Part shown: piece by piece, positions 48,960 to 56,691 of the stretch
Layout: every line of letters starts with the position of its first letter
Position numbering within the stretch: the first letter of the stretch is position 1
NCBI RefSeq assembly: GCF_000236585.1
Contig: NC_017278.1
Coordinates: forward strand, 186,001-250,000
DNA length: 64,000 bases
Direction of reading: 5' to 3'
Origin: Thermus sp. CCB_US3_UF1
Lineage (GTDB): Bacteria; Deinococcota; Deinococci; Deinococcales; Thermaceae
The notes under the pieces: model-generated
What the model was told of the DNA's origin: nothing
The model's database searches: none
What the model saw: the letters and a program-made list of their open reading frames with translations, nothing else
Translations under genes and position numbers: made by a program

Positions 48960-51728
48960 ATGCGGAAGACGAAGCGGGAGTATGAACCCTGGTACTGGGC
49001 CAACGAATGGACCCGGCTCTACATGAGCCGGGGCTACCTCCTCCCCGGGGTTTCCGTGGAGGAGCGGGTGCGGCAGATCGCCAGGCGGGCCGAGGCCCTG
49101 ACCCGGATCGAGGGGTTTGCCGAGAAGTTTGAGCGCTACATGGCCCGCGGCTGGTACTCCCTGGCCACCCCCATCTGGGCCAACTACGGCCTTGGGCGGG
49201 GCCTTCCCATCTCCTGCTATGGCACCTACGTGGAGGACGACACCGCCTCCATCCTGAGGGCCGTGGCCGAGATCGGGATGATGAGCAAGCAAGGAGGGGG
49301 GACCTCGGTCTACCTGGGCAACCTTCGTCCCCGGGGGGCCCCCATCCGGGACAACGGGGAGTCCAATGGCTCCTATGCCTTCGCCAGCCTCTTTGACCGG
49401 GTGATTGAGGTTTTCAACCAGGGCTCCACCCGCAGGGGGCAGTGCGCCGCCTACATCCCCATCGAGCACCCCGACTTCCCGGAGTGGCTCAGGATCCAGC
49501 GGGAGGGGTCGGAGATCCAGTCCCTCTTCTGGGGGGTTACCGTGGGGGACGCCTGGCTCGAGGCCATGGTGGCAGGGGACCGGGAGAAGCGGGAGCGCTG
49601 GGCCCAGGTTCTCAAAAGCCGGGCCGAGGTGGGCATCCCCTACATCTTCTTCCGGGATAATGCCAACCGGGCCCGGCCGGAGATCTTCAAGCGGCTTGGA
49701 GTGGAGATCCATGGGTCGAACCTCTGCGTCGTGGGGAGTTCCCTTGCGGTGACCTCGGAAGGCATACGCAGGGTGGAGGACCTTTACCGGGAGGGAAAAC
49801 CCCTCACGCTCTTCGATGGGGAGAAGCCTGTACCAGCCTCACCGATGTACCTCATAGAGAGGGATGCCGACGTATACACCGTCATAACGAAATCTGGCAG
49901 AAGGCACACCGTAACCGGATACCACAAGGTGAAGACCCAAAGGGGCATGGTACCTGCCTTGGAGCTCAAGCCGGGGGATAAAATTGCCATCCAGCGGAAC
50001 GAGGGTTTGTTTGGTTCTTACCACAACCCGGACCTGGCTTTTCTCCTTGGCCTGTACCATGGTGACGGCACGCAAACGGATAAGCAAATCTTTATAGACC
50101 TTTGGGAACATGACTTTGACCTGAAGGAGAAGATAGAGGCTTGCGTGGAGAGGGTGTACCTGGCGAACGGTTGGGATGCGTATGAGGTTTTTGTCCCCAG
50201 TGTGAGAACCGCCAGCAGAAGGGCCAGCATCCCCAGGTTCTACCCTACGCCTCAAGTGGGCAAAGAGAAAAAGCTTAGGCTTGGGAGCACAAAACTAAAG
50301 CAACTTGGCTTCGAAAAGTTCCTCATCCCGGACTGGATTTGGCAGGGAGACAAGGAGACCCAGGCGGCTTACCTTAAGGGACTTTTCTACGCTGATGGGA
50401 CCGTTCGTGTTGGCGAATCTGAGGGGAACCCCATCCAGCTTGCCTTAGCCTCTGTCAACAAGGAATTCCTCCGTCAGGTCCAAATCATCCTCACCAATCT
50501 GGGGATCAACTCCAGGATTTATAAGCTTCATGATGCCGGAAATACTCTTCTACCAGATGGTCGTGGCGGGCATAAGGAGTACCCAACCAAGGACTCTTGG
50601 CGTTTGGTGATAGGGGATAAGAATTCTGCCCTAAAGTTTGAGGACCTAACAGGCTTCTTGTCCCGTAAAGGCGTGCATCTGGAGCGTCGGGAGTACCGGG
50701 ACAACACAAAGAAGTGGGACGAAGTCGTGGCTGTGGAATACGCCGGGAAGGAGGACGTCTATTGTTGCACGGTCTACACAGATGAGCATGTGTGGGTTTG
50801 CGATGGAATAATTACATCAAACTGCACCGAAATTGCACTTCCCTCCACCCCAGAGGAGTCCTTTGTCTGCTGTCTCTCCTCCCTGAACCTCCTCCACTTT
50901 GACGAGTGGAAGGACACGGATGCGGTGGAGACCCTGACCATCTTCCTGGACTCGGTGCTGGACGACTTCATCGAGAAGGCCCAGGGCATCCCCTACATGG
51001 AGCGGGCCGTGCGCTTCGCCCGGCGCTACCGGGCCATCGGCATCGGGGTTTTGGGCTGGCACAGCTACCTCCAGTCCAAGGGCATTCCCCTGGAGAGCGC
51101 GGACGCGGTCTTCCTCAACGGGCTCATCTTCAAGACCATCCTGGAGCGGGCCGAGGAGGCCTCCCGCTGGCTCCGGGCCCGCCACCCGGAGGATGAGCTT
51201 GCCGAGCTCATGGAGAGGAGGAACGCAACCCTGATGGCCGTTGCCCCCACCAAGTCCAGCTCCTTCATCCTGGGCCAGGTTTCCCCCTCCATAGAGCCCT
51301 ACACCAGCAACTACTACCTCAAGGACCTGCAGAAGGCCCGCGTGCCTTTCAAGAATCCCTTCCTGGAGGAGCTCCTCCGGGCCAAGGGCAAGGACGAGGA
51401 GCGGGTTTGGCGGAGCATCTTGGAGCACAACGGCTCCGTGCAGCACCTGGACTTCCTCACGGACGAGGAAAAGGACGTCTTCAAGACCTTTGCCGAGGTT
51501 TCCCAGAAGACCCTCATCAACCTGGCCGCTGGGCGGCAGCGGTACATCGACCAGGGCCAGTCCCTCAACCTGGTGATCCACCCCGAGGCCCCGCCCAGGG
51601 ACGTGAACGAACTCTACCTCCACGCCTGGCGCTCGGGGCTGAAGGCCCTCTACTACCAGTTCAGCAGCAGCACGGCCCAGGCCTACAGTCGGGACCTCCT
51701 CCTCTCCTGCCGGGCCTGCGAGGGGTAG
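48960..51728 (+). CDS. nrdA: Class I ribonucleotide reductase large subunit NrdA, interrupted by an intein
   Basis: 922 residues as encoded; after splicing 556. Extein motifs: GRGLPISCYGTYVEDD (active-site Cys), MMSKQGGGTSVYLGNLRPRG, HGSNL|CTEIALPS (Asn, catalytic thiyl Cys, Glu), VCCLSSLNL (partner Cys), YRAIGIGVLGWHSYLQ, KALYYQFSSSTAQ (Tyr-Tyr radical path) and C-terminal SCRACEG redox pair. The intein (residues 256-621) sits immediately before the thiyl cysteine, so activity depends on splicing. The N-terminus starts directly with the catalytic domain; the ATP-cone regulatory domain is missing. Forms the deoxynucleotide-making complex with NrdB. Under the cobalamin riboswitch, presumably as alternative to a B12-dependent class II enzyme. 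Confidence 0.94.
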   Translation: MRKTKREYEPWYWANEWTRLYMSRGYLLPGVSVEERVRQIARRAEALTRIEGFAEKFERYMARGWYSLATPIWANYGLGRGLPISCYGTYVEDDTASILRAVAEIGMMSKQGGGTSVYLGNLRPRGAPIRDNGESNGSYAFASLFDRVIEVFNQGSTRRGQCAAYIPIEHPDFPEWLRIQREGSEIQSLFWGVTVGDAWLEAMVAGDREKRERWAQVLKSRAEVGIPYIFFRDNANRARPEIFKRLGVEIHGSNLCVVGSSLAVTSEGIRRVEDLYREGKPLTLFDGEKPVPASPMYLIERDADVYTVITKSGRRHTVTGYHKVKTQRGMVPALELKPGDKIAIQRNEGLFGSYHNPDLAFLLGLYHGDGTQTDKQIFIDLWEHDFDLKEKIEACVERVYLANGWDAYEVFVPSVRTASRRASIPRFYPTPQVGKEKKLRLGSTKLKQLGFEKFLIPDWIWQGDKETQAAYLKGLFYADGTVRVGESEGNPIQLALASVNKEFLRQVQIILTNLGINSRIYKLHDAGNTLLPDGRGGHKEYPTKDSWRLVIGDKNSALKFEDLTGFLSRKGVHLERREYRDNTKKWDEVVAVEYAGKEDVYCCTVYTDEHVWVCDGIITSNCTEIALPSTPEESFVCCLSSLNLLHFDEWKDTDAVETLTIFLDSVLDDFIEKAQGIPYMERAVRFARRYRAIGIGVLGWHSYLQSKGIPLESADAVFLNGLIFKTILERAEEASRWLRARHPEDELAELMERRNATLMAVAPTKSSSFILGQVSPSIEPYTSNYYLKDLQKARVPFKNPFLEELLRAKGKDEERVWRSILEHNGSVQHLDFLTDEEKDVFKTFAEVSQKTLINLAAGRQRYIDQGQSLNLVIHPEAPPRDVNELYLHAWRSGLKALYYQFSSSTAQAYSRDLLLSCRACEG
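49725..50822 (+). other. RIR1-type intein with LAGLIDADG homing endonuclease
   Basis: 366 residues. Block A begins CVVGSSLAVTSEGIRRVEDL with Cys1; block B is YTVITKSGRRHTVTGYHKV. Two LAGLIDADG motifs are FLLGLYHGDGTQ and YLKGLFYADGTVRV, both with the metal-binding Asp, so the endonuclease looks intact. The C-terminal splice junction is VYTDEHVWVCDGIITSN followed by +1 Cys. The last residue is Asn as required; the usual penultimate His is replaced by Ser, an atypical feature. The DNA is visibly AT-richer than the flanking exteins, a sign of separate origin. Confidence 0.95.
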
Positions 51729-51744
51729 GCTGGATGGTAGGGGC

Positions 51745-52605
51745 ATGCGGGTAGCCAGCCTGGTCCCCTCGGGCACCCTCCTCCTGCGGGCCCTAGGGGT
51801 GGAGCCCGTGGGGGTAAGCCACGCCTGCCCTAACCCTAGGGGGGCGGTGGTCCTCACGGAAAGCCTCATTCCCAAAGGCCTTTCCCAGGAGGAGATTGAC
51901 CGCCGGGTGCGCGAGGCCTACGCCCAAGGGGCCTCCCTCTACCGGGTGCGGGGGGAGGCCCTGGAGGCCCTGGCCCCGGACCTCCTGGTGGCCCAAGGGG
52001 TGTGCGAGGTCTGCGCCGCCACCCCCCAGGAGGTGGCAGGCGCCCTGCGTTTCCTCTCCCAAAGGCCAAGGGTGCTGGAGCTTAGGGGCACCCGCCTGGG
52101 GGACCTCTTCGCCGAACTCCAGGCCCTAGGGGAGGCCACGGGAAGGGAGGGGGAGGCCCGGGCCTTGACCCAGGCCCTTAGGGAGCGGCTCCTGGCCCTT
52201 CCCCTGCCCTCCCATAGGCCCAGCGTGGCCTTCCTGGAGTGGCTGGACCCCCCGTACCTGGGGGGGCACTGGGTGGCGGAGGTGGTGGAGGGGGCCGGGG
52301 GGCGGTACCTGGGGCCGGGCCCCGGGGAGCGGAGCCGGAGGGTGGACCCTAAGGGGCTGCCCCAGGCGGAGGTGGTCCTCCTAGCCTTCTGCGGCTACAG
52401 CCTGGCCGAGGCCCAGGAGGCCGTGGCCCGCCACCTCTCCCGCGGAGGGTGGCTTGGGGAGTACCTGAGGGGGCGCCGGGCCTACCTCCTGGACGCCGCC
52501 CCCTTCCAGGCCCTGACCCACCTGACGGTGGAGGGGGTGGAGCTCCTTTCCCGCCTCCTCCGGGGGGAGGAGGGGGTGGAGGGCCTGGCCCTTCCCCTGG
52601 CCTGA
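51745..52605 (+). CDS. Cobalamin-binding protein, BtuF-like, without signal peptide
   Basis: 286 residues of the FecB/BtuF fold: MRVASLVPSGTLLLRALGVEPVGVSHACPNPRGAVVLT, LVAQGVCEVCAATPQEVAGALRFL (the QxxCxVC segment typical of cobalamin-binding relatives), WLDPPYLGGHWVAEVVEGAGG and LLDAAPFQALTHLTVEGVELL. It starts straight into the first beta strand with no export signal, so it either stays in the cytoplasm or the start is misplaced; no upstream start with a signal is visible. No BtuCD genes nearby. Last gene of the riboswitch operon (16 bases after nrdA), so B12 scarcity should raise it. Confidence 0.78.
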   Translation: MRVASLVPSGTLLLRALGVEPVGVSHACPNPRGAVVLTESLIPKGLSQEEIDRRVREAYAQGASLYRVRGEALEALAPDLLVAQGVCEVCAATPQEVAGALRFLSQRPRVLELRGTRLGDLFAELQALGEATGREGEARALTQALRERLLALPLPSHRPSVAFLEWLDPPYLGGHWVAEVVEGAGGRYLGPGPGERSRRVDPKGLPQAEVVLLAFCGYSLAEAQEAVARHLSRGGWLGEYLRGRRAYLLDAAPFQALTHLTVEGVELLSRLLRGEEGVEGLALPLA

Positions 52606-52639
52606 CCCGGCCCTGAAGGGAAGGTGATAGACCAAAGGC

Positions 52640-53230
52640 ATGGCGAAGGTGCGCAGAACAGGCCCCGGTGCCCTTGCCCTCCTGGTCGGGCTTTCCCTGC
52701 TCCTGGCCGCCTGCGGGGGCCCTGCCGGATCCCTCCAGGACCCCCGCCTCGAGGTCCTGGAGGATATGCGCCGCCTGGGGCTACCCCCCGAGGTCATCGC
52801 CACCTATGGGGAGGCTTTGGAGAGCCTGGGGCCTCGCCTTGCCCCTCAGGGAACAGGGGACCTGCAACTGGTCCAGGCCATCGCCCTGGGGAGCGTGCCC
52901 CACTATGAGGCCTACTACGCCCGCCGCCAGGACTACCCCCAGTTCGACTGGAGCCGGGATGGGTGTTCTGCCCCCGAGGGCCTGGGCCTCGGGTATCGGG
53001 AGACCTTCCGGCCTGCCTGCAACGTCCACGACTTCGGCTACCGCAACTTCCCCCGGTTCCCCGAGCTCTATAACGAGAGGGGAAGAAGGCTTGCCGACGA
53101 CAACTTCCTCGTCAACATGAACGCCATCTGCCGCCCCATGGGCCTGGTGAACCGGGCAGCCTGCTATTCGGCGGCCCACGCCTACTACTGGGCGGTCCGG
53201 GCCTTTGGGGGCGGGCACTTCTACCGTTAG
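52640..53230 (+). CDS. Phospholipase A2-like lipoprotein
   Basis: 196 residues. Signal with lipobox LLLAAC near residue 28, then a prokaryotic phospholipase A2 domain: FDWSRDGCSAPEGLGLGYRETFRPACNVHDFGYRNFP has the calcium loop, the disulfide Cys and the His-Asp catalytic pair, and LADDNFLVNMNAIC supplies the second Asp and another Cys. Probably hydrolyses phospholipids at the cell envelope or outside. ATG 52640 has a GGGAAGGTGAT site further upstream than usual. A separate unit from the riboswitch operon, though only 34 bases away. Confidence 0.85.
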   Translation: MAKVRRTGPGALALLVGLSLLLAACGGPAGSLQDPRLEVLEDMRRLGLPPEVIATYGEALESLGPRLAPQGTGDLQLVQAIALGSVPHYEAYYARRQDYPQFDWSRDGCSAPEGLGLGYRETFRPACNVHDFGYRNFPRFPELYNERGRRLADDNFLVNMNAICRPMGLVNRAACYSAAHAYYWAVRAFGGGHFYR

Positions 53231-53253
53231 GCGGCTTAGGGGGGAAGCCTCAC

Positions 53254-53643
53254 ATGGGGGGCAACACCGGGAGCCAGACGGCTACCCTGCTCATCCGCTC
53301 CATGGCCCTGGGCCAGGTGCGGCCCCGCCTTGGGGACTTCCTCCTCGTCCTCAGGCGCGACATCCCCGTGGCCCTGGGGGTGGTGATCGCCCTCCTCGAG
53401 GCCCTTCTGGCCTTTTTCTCCAAGGGGGTGGGCACGGAGATCCTTCTGGTGGTGGGCCTTTCCATGCTCACCACCACCGCCTTGGGGAGCCTGGTGGGGA
53501 TTTTCCTACCCTTCCTGGCCAAGCGCCTGGGGGCCGACCCCGCCACCCTGAGCGCCCTGGTGATCACCTCGGGGATGGACCTCCTTGGGGTGATGGTCTA
53601 CTTCGGCTACGCCTACGCGTTCCTGGGGGATTTGCTCCGCTAG
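53254..53643 (+). pseudogene. MgtE-type magnesium transporter, C-terminal membrane fragment
   Basis: 129 residues. MGGNTGSQTATLLIRSMALGQVRPRLGDFLLVLRRD is the GGNxGxQ segment of the MgtE membrane domain, normally near residue 320 of a 450-residue protein, followed by the last three helices (ALGVVIALLEALLAFF, LSMLTTTALGSLVGIFLPFLAKRLGADPATLSALVITS, GVMVYFGYAYAFL). The cytoplasmic N and CBS domains and the first helices are absent, so this is a truncated gene or a very short homolog. The start at 53254 is the first ATG of the conserved part. Confidence 0.6.
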
Positions 53644-53829
53644 GAGGGGCCCATGGGGCTTTGGGAGTTCGTCCTGCGCTTGCTGGTGGTCCCTCATCGG
53701 GGAGAAAGCAGCAACGTCTCCAGAGCCCAGCGGGGATAGGTACGGGCAGATCATCCGCTTTCCCCATGCCTCACCGGGCTTTTGAGGTAAAGTAGCAAAG
53801 GCGGTCTTGGCTGCCAAGGAGGCAAAACC
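53644..53829. other. Intergenic region, lower GC than its surroundings
   Basis: 186 bases with no ORF of plausible composition. The segment before 53800 looks like the relic of a coding sequence but has no recognisable family. TAAAGT near 53783-53788 might be a -10 for the next unit; no matching -35 is evident. Confidence 0.3.
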
Positions 53830-53901
53830 ATGGAGCGTAGGACTTTTGGTAAACTCCTAAAAACCAAGCTCACTGGCTGGGGCAAAAGGGGAGTCTTCTG
53901 A
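53830..53901 (+). CDS. Possible 23-residue basic peptide upstream of exbB
   Basis: ATG 53830 has a good AAGGAGG site eight bases upstream. The ORF reads MERRTFGKLLKTKLTGWGKR then GVF and stop, net charge about +7. It lies in a patch of lower GC, 30 bases before the exbB-like gene. It could be a leader peptide or a small cationic protein; a ribosome site plus ATG can also occur by chance. Confidence 0.3.
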   Translation: MERRTFGKLLKTKLTGWGKRGVF

Positions 53902-53931
53902 AGGATTTCGCGGGGAGAAAGGGTTGATACC

Positions 53932-54282
53932 ATGCGAGGGGGAGAACTTATCTTGCAAGCGGGACTTGTGTTTTGGGTGCTGGTGGTCCTTTCGGTGTAT
54001 GTTTTCTACCTTCTCCTCTACGCCCTCTTCCTCCTGCAGCGCGAAGGGAAGGTGGAGCCCTCCCTCCTCCTCCGCCTCGAGGGCCTAGCCCAGCTCGCCC
54101 CCTTGGTGGGCCTCCTGGGCACGGCCTTGGGGATGATCCAGGCCTTCCTGGCCCTTTCCGGGGAGGGGAACCCCCAGGGCCTGGCCAAGGGCATCGCGGA
54201 GGCCCTGGTGAACACGGCCATGGGCCTCCTGGTGGCCGTGGTGGCCTACGGGGGACGGGTTTTCCTGGAGCGGGGGAGATGA
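53932..54282 (+). CDS. Short ExbB/TolQ/MotA-type proton channel protein
   Basis: 116 residues, shorter than the usual 200 or more. An N-terminal membrane helix ([25 protein letters not shown]), then the conserved ExbB core [60 protein letters not shown], including the GLLGTxxGM and ALxxTAxGLxxA helices. It lacks the large cytoplasmic loop. Forms a proton-driven motor with the following ExbD-like protein. The ATG overlaps nothing upstream; its stop overlaps the ExbD ATG. Confidence 0.82.
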   Translation: MRGGELILQAGLVFWVLVVLSVYVFYLLLYALFLLQREGKVEPSLLLRLEGLAQLAPLVGLLGTALGMIQAFLALSGEGNPQGLAKGIAEALVNTAMGLLVAVVAYGGRVFLERGR

Positions 54283-54662
54283 GGCCCCTCAACCTGGTTC
54301 CCCTTATCGACCTCTTCCTTCTCCTCGCCCTCTTCGGGCTTATGCTGGCCCAGTTCCCCGAGGCCCTCTCAGGGGGGATAGCCCAAGAGCGGGCCCTCCG
54401 GGTGGAACTCCCCCAGGGGGAAGGAACCCCGGGAGGAGGAGCGCTGCTCATTGAGCTTTCCCGGGATGGGAGGCTGGCCCTGGAGGGGAAACCCCTCCCC
54501 TCCCTGAAGGCCCTCGAGGAGGCCCTGAAGGCCCTCCCCCTAGGGGATAGGCCCGTGCGCCTGGAGGCAGACCGGGAAGCGGCCCACGGGCAGGTGGTGG
54601 CGGTGATGGAGGCGGTGCGTCGTGCTGGGGGAAAGGGAGTCCAGGTGGCGGTCAAGAAGTAG
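54279..54662 (+). CDS. ExbD/TolR-type protein
   Basis: 127 residues. [29 protein letters not shown] is the ExbD membrane helix with the proton-carrying Asp (PLIDLFLLL). The periplasmic domain follows with [27 protein letters not shown] and [33 protein letters not shown], typical of ExbD/TolR. Couples the proton gradient to the TonB-like protein encoded next. Its ATG overlaps the exbB-like stop (ATGA). Confidence 0.86.
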   Translation: MRPLNLVPLIDLFLLLALFGLMLAQFPEALSGGIAQERALRVELPQGEGTPGGGALLIELSRDGRLALEGKPLPSLKALEEALKALPLGDRPVRLEADREAAHGQVVAVMEAVRRAGGKGVQVAVKK

Positions 54663-55851
54663 GCGGCGGGCCTTCCTCCTTTCCCTCCTCCTCCACAGCC
54701 TCCTCGGGTGGGGCCTCCTCCTCTACGACCTTTTGCCCCCCATGCTTCCCCAAGAGGGGGCATACACCTACACCGTAACCTTTCCTCTTCCTAGGCCGCC
54801 CGAACCTTCCAAGGCCAACGAGCCCCCTATGCCCAAGCCCAACTCCCCTCAAAGGGAGGCCCTTCCGGGGAAGGGCGAGGGGCGTCGGGAAGGGCCTGCG
54901 GATGGGGCCCCTTCCCAGGTTCGGGGAACCCCTCTTCCCCCCATGGGAGAAAGGCAAGGGTCTTCCTCCCAAAGGCTTCCCCTCAAGGGGTCCCAAAGGG
55001 GGAGGGAGGAAGGGGGAGAGGGAAAGCCCCTTGCCCCCACACCCTCCCGGGAGGCGGTAGGGCCTTTGGACCCCCGCCCTCCAGAGGTTCCTGGGGTGGA
55101 GGGAGAGGTGGGGAGGAGAGAGGGCCCCCTGGGGGCTCCCTTCCCTCCTCAGGAGGTAGCTCCCCAAGGAGCGGAAGCCCCTGGAGGGGCCAAGGAGGAA
55201 ACCTCTCCCTCCCTCGGACAGGCGCCCTCCCCAGGGCCCAAAGAGGAGCCCCTGTCCCAAGCAAGGAGTCCTCTCCTGGGGGAAAAGAAAGAAGAGATCT
55301 CCCCTGGGAACGGGAAGGCTCAACTCTCCTCCGGGGTGGAGGCCCTTCGCAACGGGCAAGGGTCTTCCCCAGTTCCTACAGGGGAGCCTCTCTCCCAAGG
55401 AAGGGCCCTTTCCCGTGGGGAAGGGGAAGGGGAGGCCCTAGGGAGGGCTTCCCGGGAAGGTCTAGGTCGGGAGGGCCTCCCTCCCGTGGGAAAGGGGGGT
55501 AGCGGGGAGGAGGGGGCCCGGTGCGCCGTGGTGGTGGAACTCCGGGGCCTCCCCTACGCCCAGGGGCCCTCTCCCGCCATCCTGGACCCCCAGGGGAGGC
55601 TCGTCTGGCCCGACCCCAAGAGGGTGCAGGGGGTACCCACGGAGGTGGTGGACCGCTCGGGCATCGCCCTCTTTTTCCGCCCGGGGGAGTTCCGGGAGGA
55701 GGCCTACGGGCGGGTCTACCGGGTGCGGGCCCTCGCCACCCGCCCTCGCACCCCGGGAAGCCGCTTCCCCGAGTTGGTGGTGGTGGGGGAGGAGGAGGCG
55801 AGGCTCCTCCTGGGAGCGCCCCCCACCTGCCAGGCTGTCTTCATCCGCTAG
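54622..55851 (+). CDS. TonB-like envelope protein with long Pro/Gly/Glu-rich linker
   Basis: 409 residues. Basic N-terminus and one membrane anchor (AFLLSLLLHSLLGWGLLLYDLL), then about 250 residues of low-complexity P/G/E/K/S-rich linker able to span the periplasm. A compact C-terminal domain ends it (CAVVVELRGLPYAQGPSPAILDPQGRLVWPDPKRVQGVPTEV to VYRVRALATRPRTPGSRFPELVVV). Layout and neighbours say TonB, but this C-terminal domain is not the usual TonB fold pattern and I do not recognise it. GTG 54622 overlaps exbD by 41 bases; no other in-frame start precedes the anchor. Confidence 0.7.
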   Translation: MLGERESRWRSRSRRRAFLLSLLLHSLLGWGLLLYDLLPPMLPQEGAYTYTVTFPLPRPPEPSKANEPPMPKPNSPQREALPGKGEGRREGPADGAPSQVRGTPLPPMGERQGSSSQRLPLKGSQRGREEGGEGKPLAPTPSREAVGPLDPRPPEVPGVEGEVGRREGPLGAPFPPQEVAPQGAEAPGGAKEETSPSLGQAPSPGPKEEPLSQARSPLLGEKKEEISPGNGKAQLSSGVEALRNGQGSSPVPTGEPLSQGRALSRGEGEGEALGRASREGLGREGLPPVGKGGSGEEGARCAVVVELRGLPYAQGPSPAILDPQGRLVWPDPKRVQGVPTEVVDRSGIALFFRPGEFREEAYGRVYRVRALATRPRTPGSRFPELVVVGEEEARLLLGAPPTCQAVFIR

Positions 55852-55861
55852 GAGGTAGAGG

Positions 55862-56473
55862 ATGCGCAAAGGGTTCGTCCTGATCCCCCTTTTGGTTTTG
55901 GTCCCCTCCCTGGCCTGGTCCCCCGCCCCCACCCTCGAGGAGGCCCAGGGGGTGGTGGAAGGGGTCTACAGCCGCCTGCCCCGCCTCCCCGTGGCCTGGG
56001 AGAGCGAGGCCCCCCCTTGGCGTCCCTGGCGGGGGGAGTGCCCCTCCTCCGGGGGGAGCCGCCCCGTGGCCGTGCGGGTGGGGGGGCAGCTGGAGGTGGT
56101 GGAGATCCTGGCGGAAAGGGCGCGGAACGAGTTCCGCCGGGTCCGGGCCCAGGAGGTCCTGCCCCAGGCCAAGCGCTTCCTGCCCGACGGCCACCTGCGG
56201 GTCTACCTCACGGTGGAGGGGCTGGCCCGCCTGGAGTGGCGGGAGGCCTACACCCTGGGGGCCCTGGTGGGGGATAAGCCCAGGCGGGCCTACCGGGTCA
56301 CCTATTTGGACGACTGGCAGAAGGAGGAAAAGGGGTACCGGGGGACCCTGGTCTTCTACCTGGACCTCTCGGAAGGGGTGGACCCCCAGGGGGAGCTTCT
56401 CCTCCTCCTCATGACCGAGGCCGAAGCGGACTGCGTCTACGCCTTGTCCGTGCCCCTCGGGCGGTTCCGATAG
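55862..56473 (+). CDS. Exported protein of unknown function, partner of the TonB-like gene
   Basis: 203 residues, signal peptide MRKGFVLIPLLVLVPSLAWS. The mature part starts SPAPTLEEAQGVVEGVYSRLPRLPVAWE, has ARNEFRRVRAQEVLPQAKRFLPDGHLRVYLTVEGLARLEWREAYTLG and two isolated Cys (RGECPSS, EADCVYAL) that could form a disulfide. No family recognised. ATG 55862 has an AGGAGGTAGAGG site upstream and follows the TonB-like stop by ten bases, so it is probably the last gene of the exbB-exbD-tonB-like operon. Confidence 0.7.
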   Translation: MRKGFVLIPLLVLVPSLAWSPAPTLEEAQGVVEGVYSRLPRLPVAWESEAPPWRPWRGECPSSGGSRPVAVRVGGQLEVVEILAERARNEFRRVRAQEVLPQAKRFLPDGHLRVYLTVEGLARLEWREAYTLGALVGDKPRRAYRVTYLDDWQKEEKGYRGTLVFYLDLSEGVDPQGELLLLLMTEAEADCVYALSVPLGRFR

Positions 56474-56544
56474 GCTAGACCCTATTTCCTGAGGAGGCTT
56501 GGTGGGGATGAAGCTTTGCAGACCAACCATGATGAAGAAGCAGG

Positions 56545-56691
56545 GTGGAACCTCCTTGGGGTAGTCCATACGCGTTGCTCCCAGAACCCCTGGTCCAAAG
56601 ACACCAGGGTCCTTATCTGCAAGAGGCGGTAGCCCGGTTCAGCCTCCATTACAAGGCGGGCTGGCGGGTCCTGCGGGAAGGGGAGGCCTAG
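56545..56691 (+). pseudogene. Possible remnant coding fragment next to the Argonaute gene
   Basis: An open frame of 48 codons (GTG start) whose end reads QGPYLQEAVARFSLHYKAGWRVLREGEA, with protein-like composition and Thermus-type codon use. No start context and no family recognised. Its TAG shares CTAG with the Argonaute stop, tail to tail. Probably the 3' relic of a lost gene; chance is not excluded. Confidence 0.3.
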
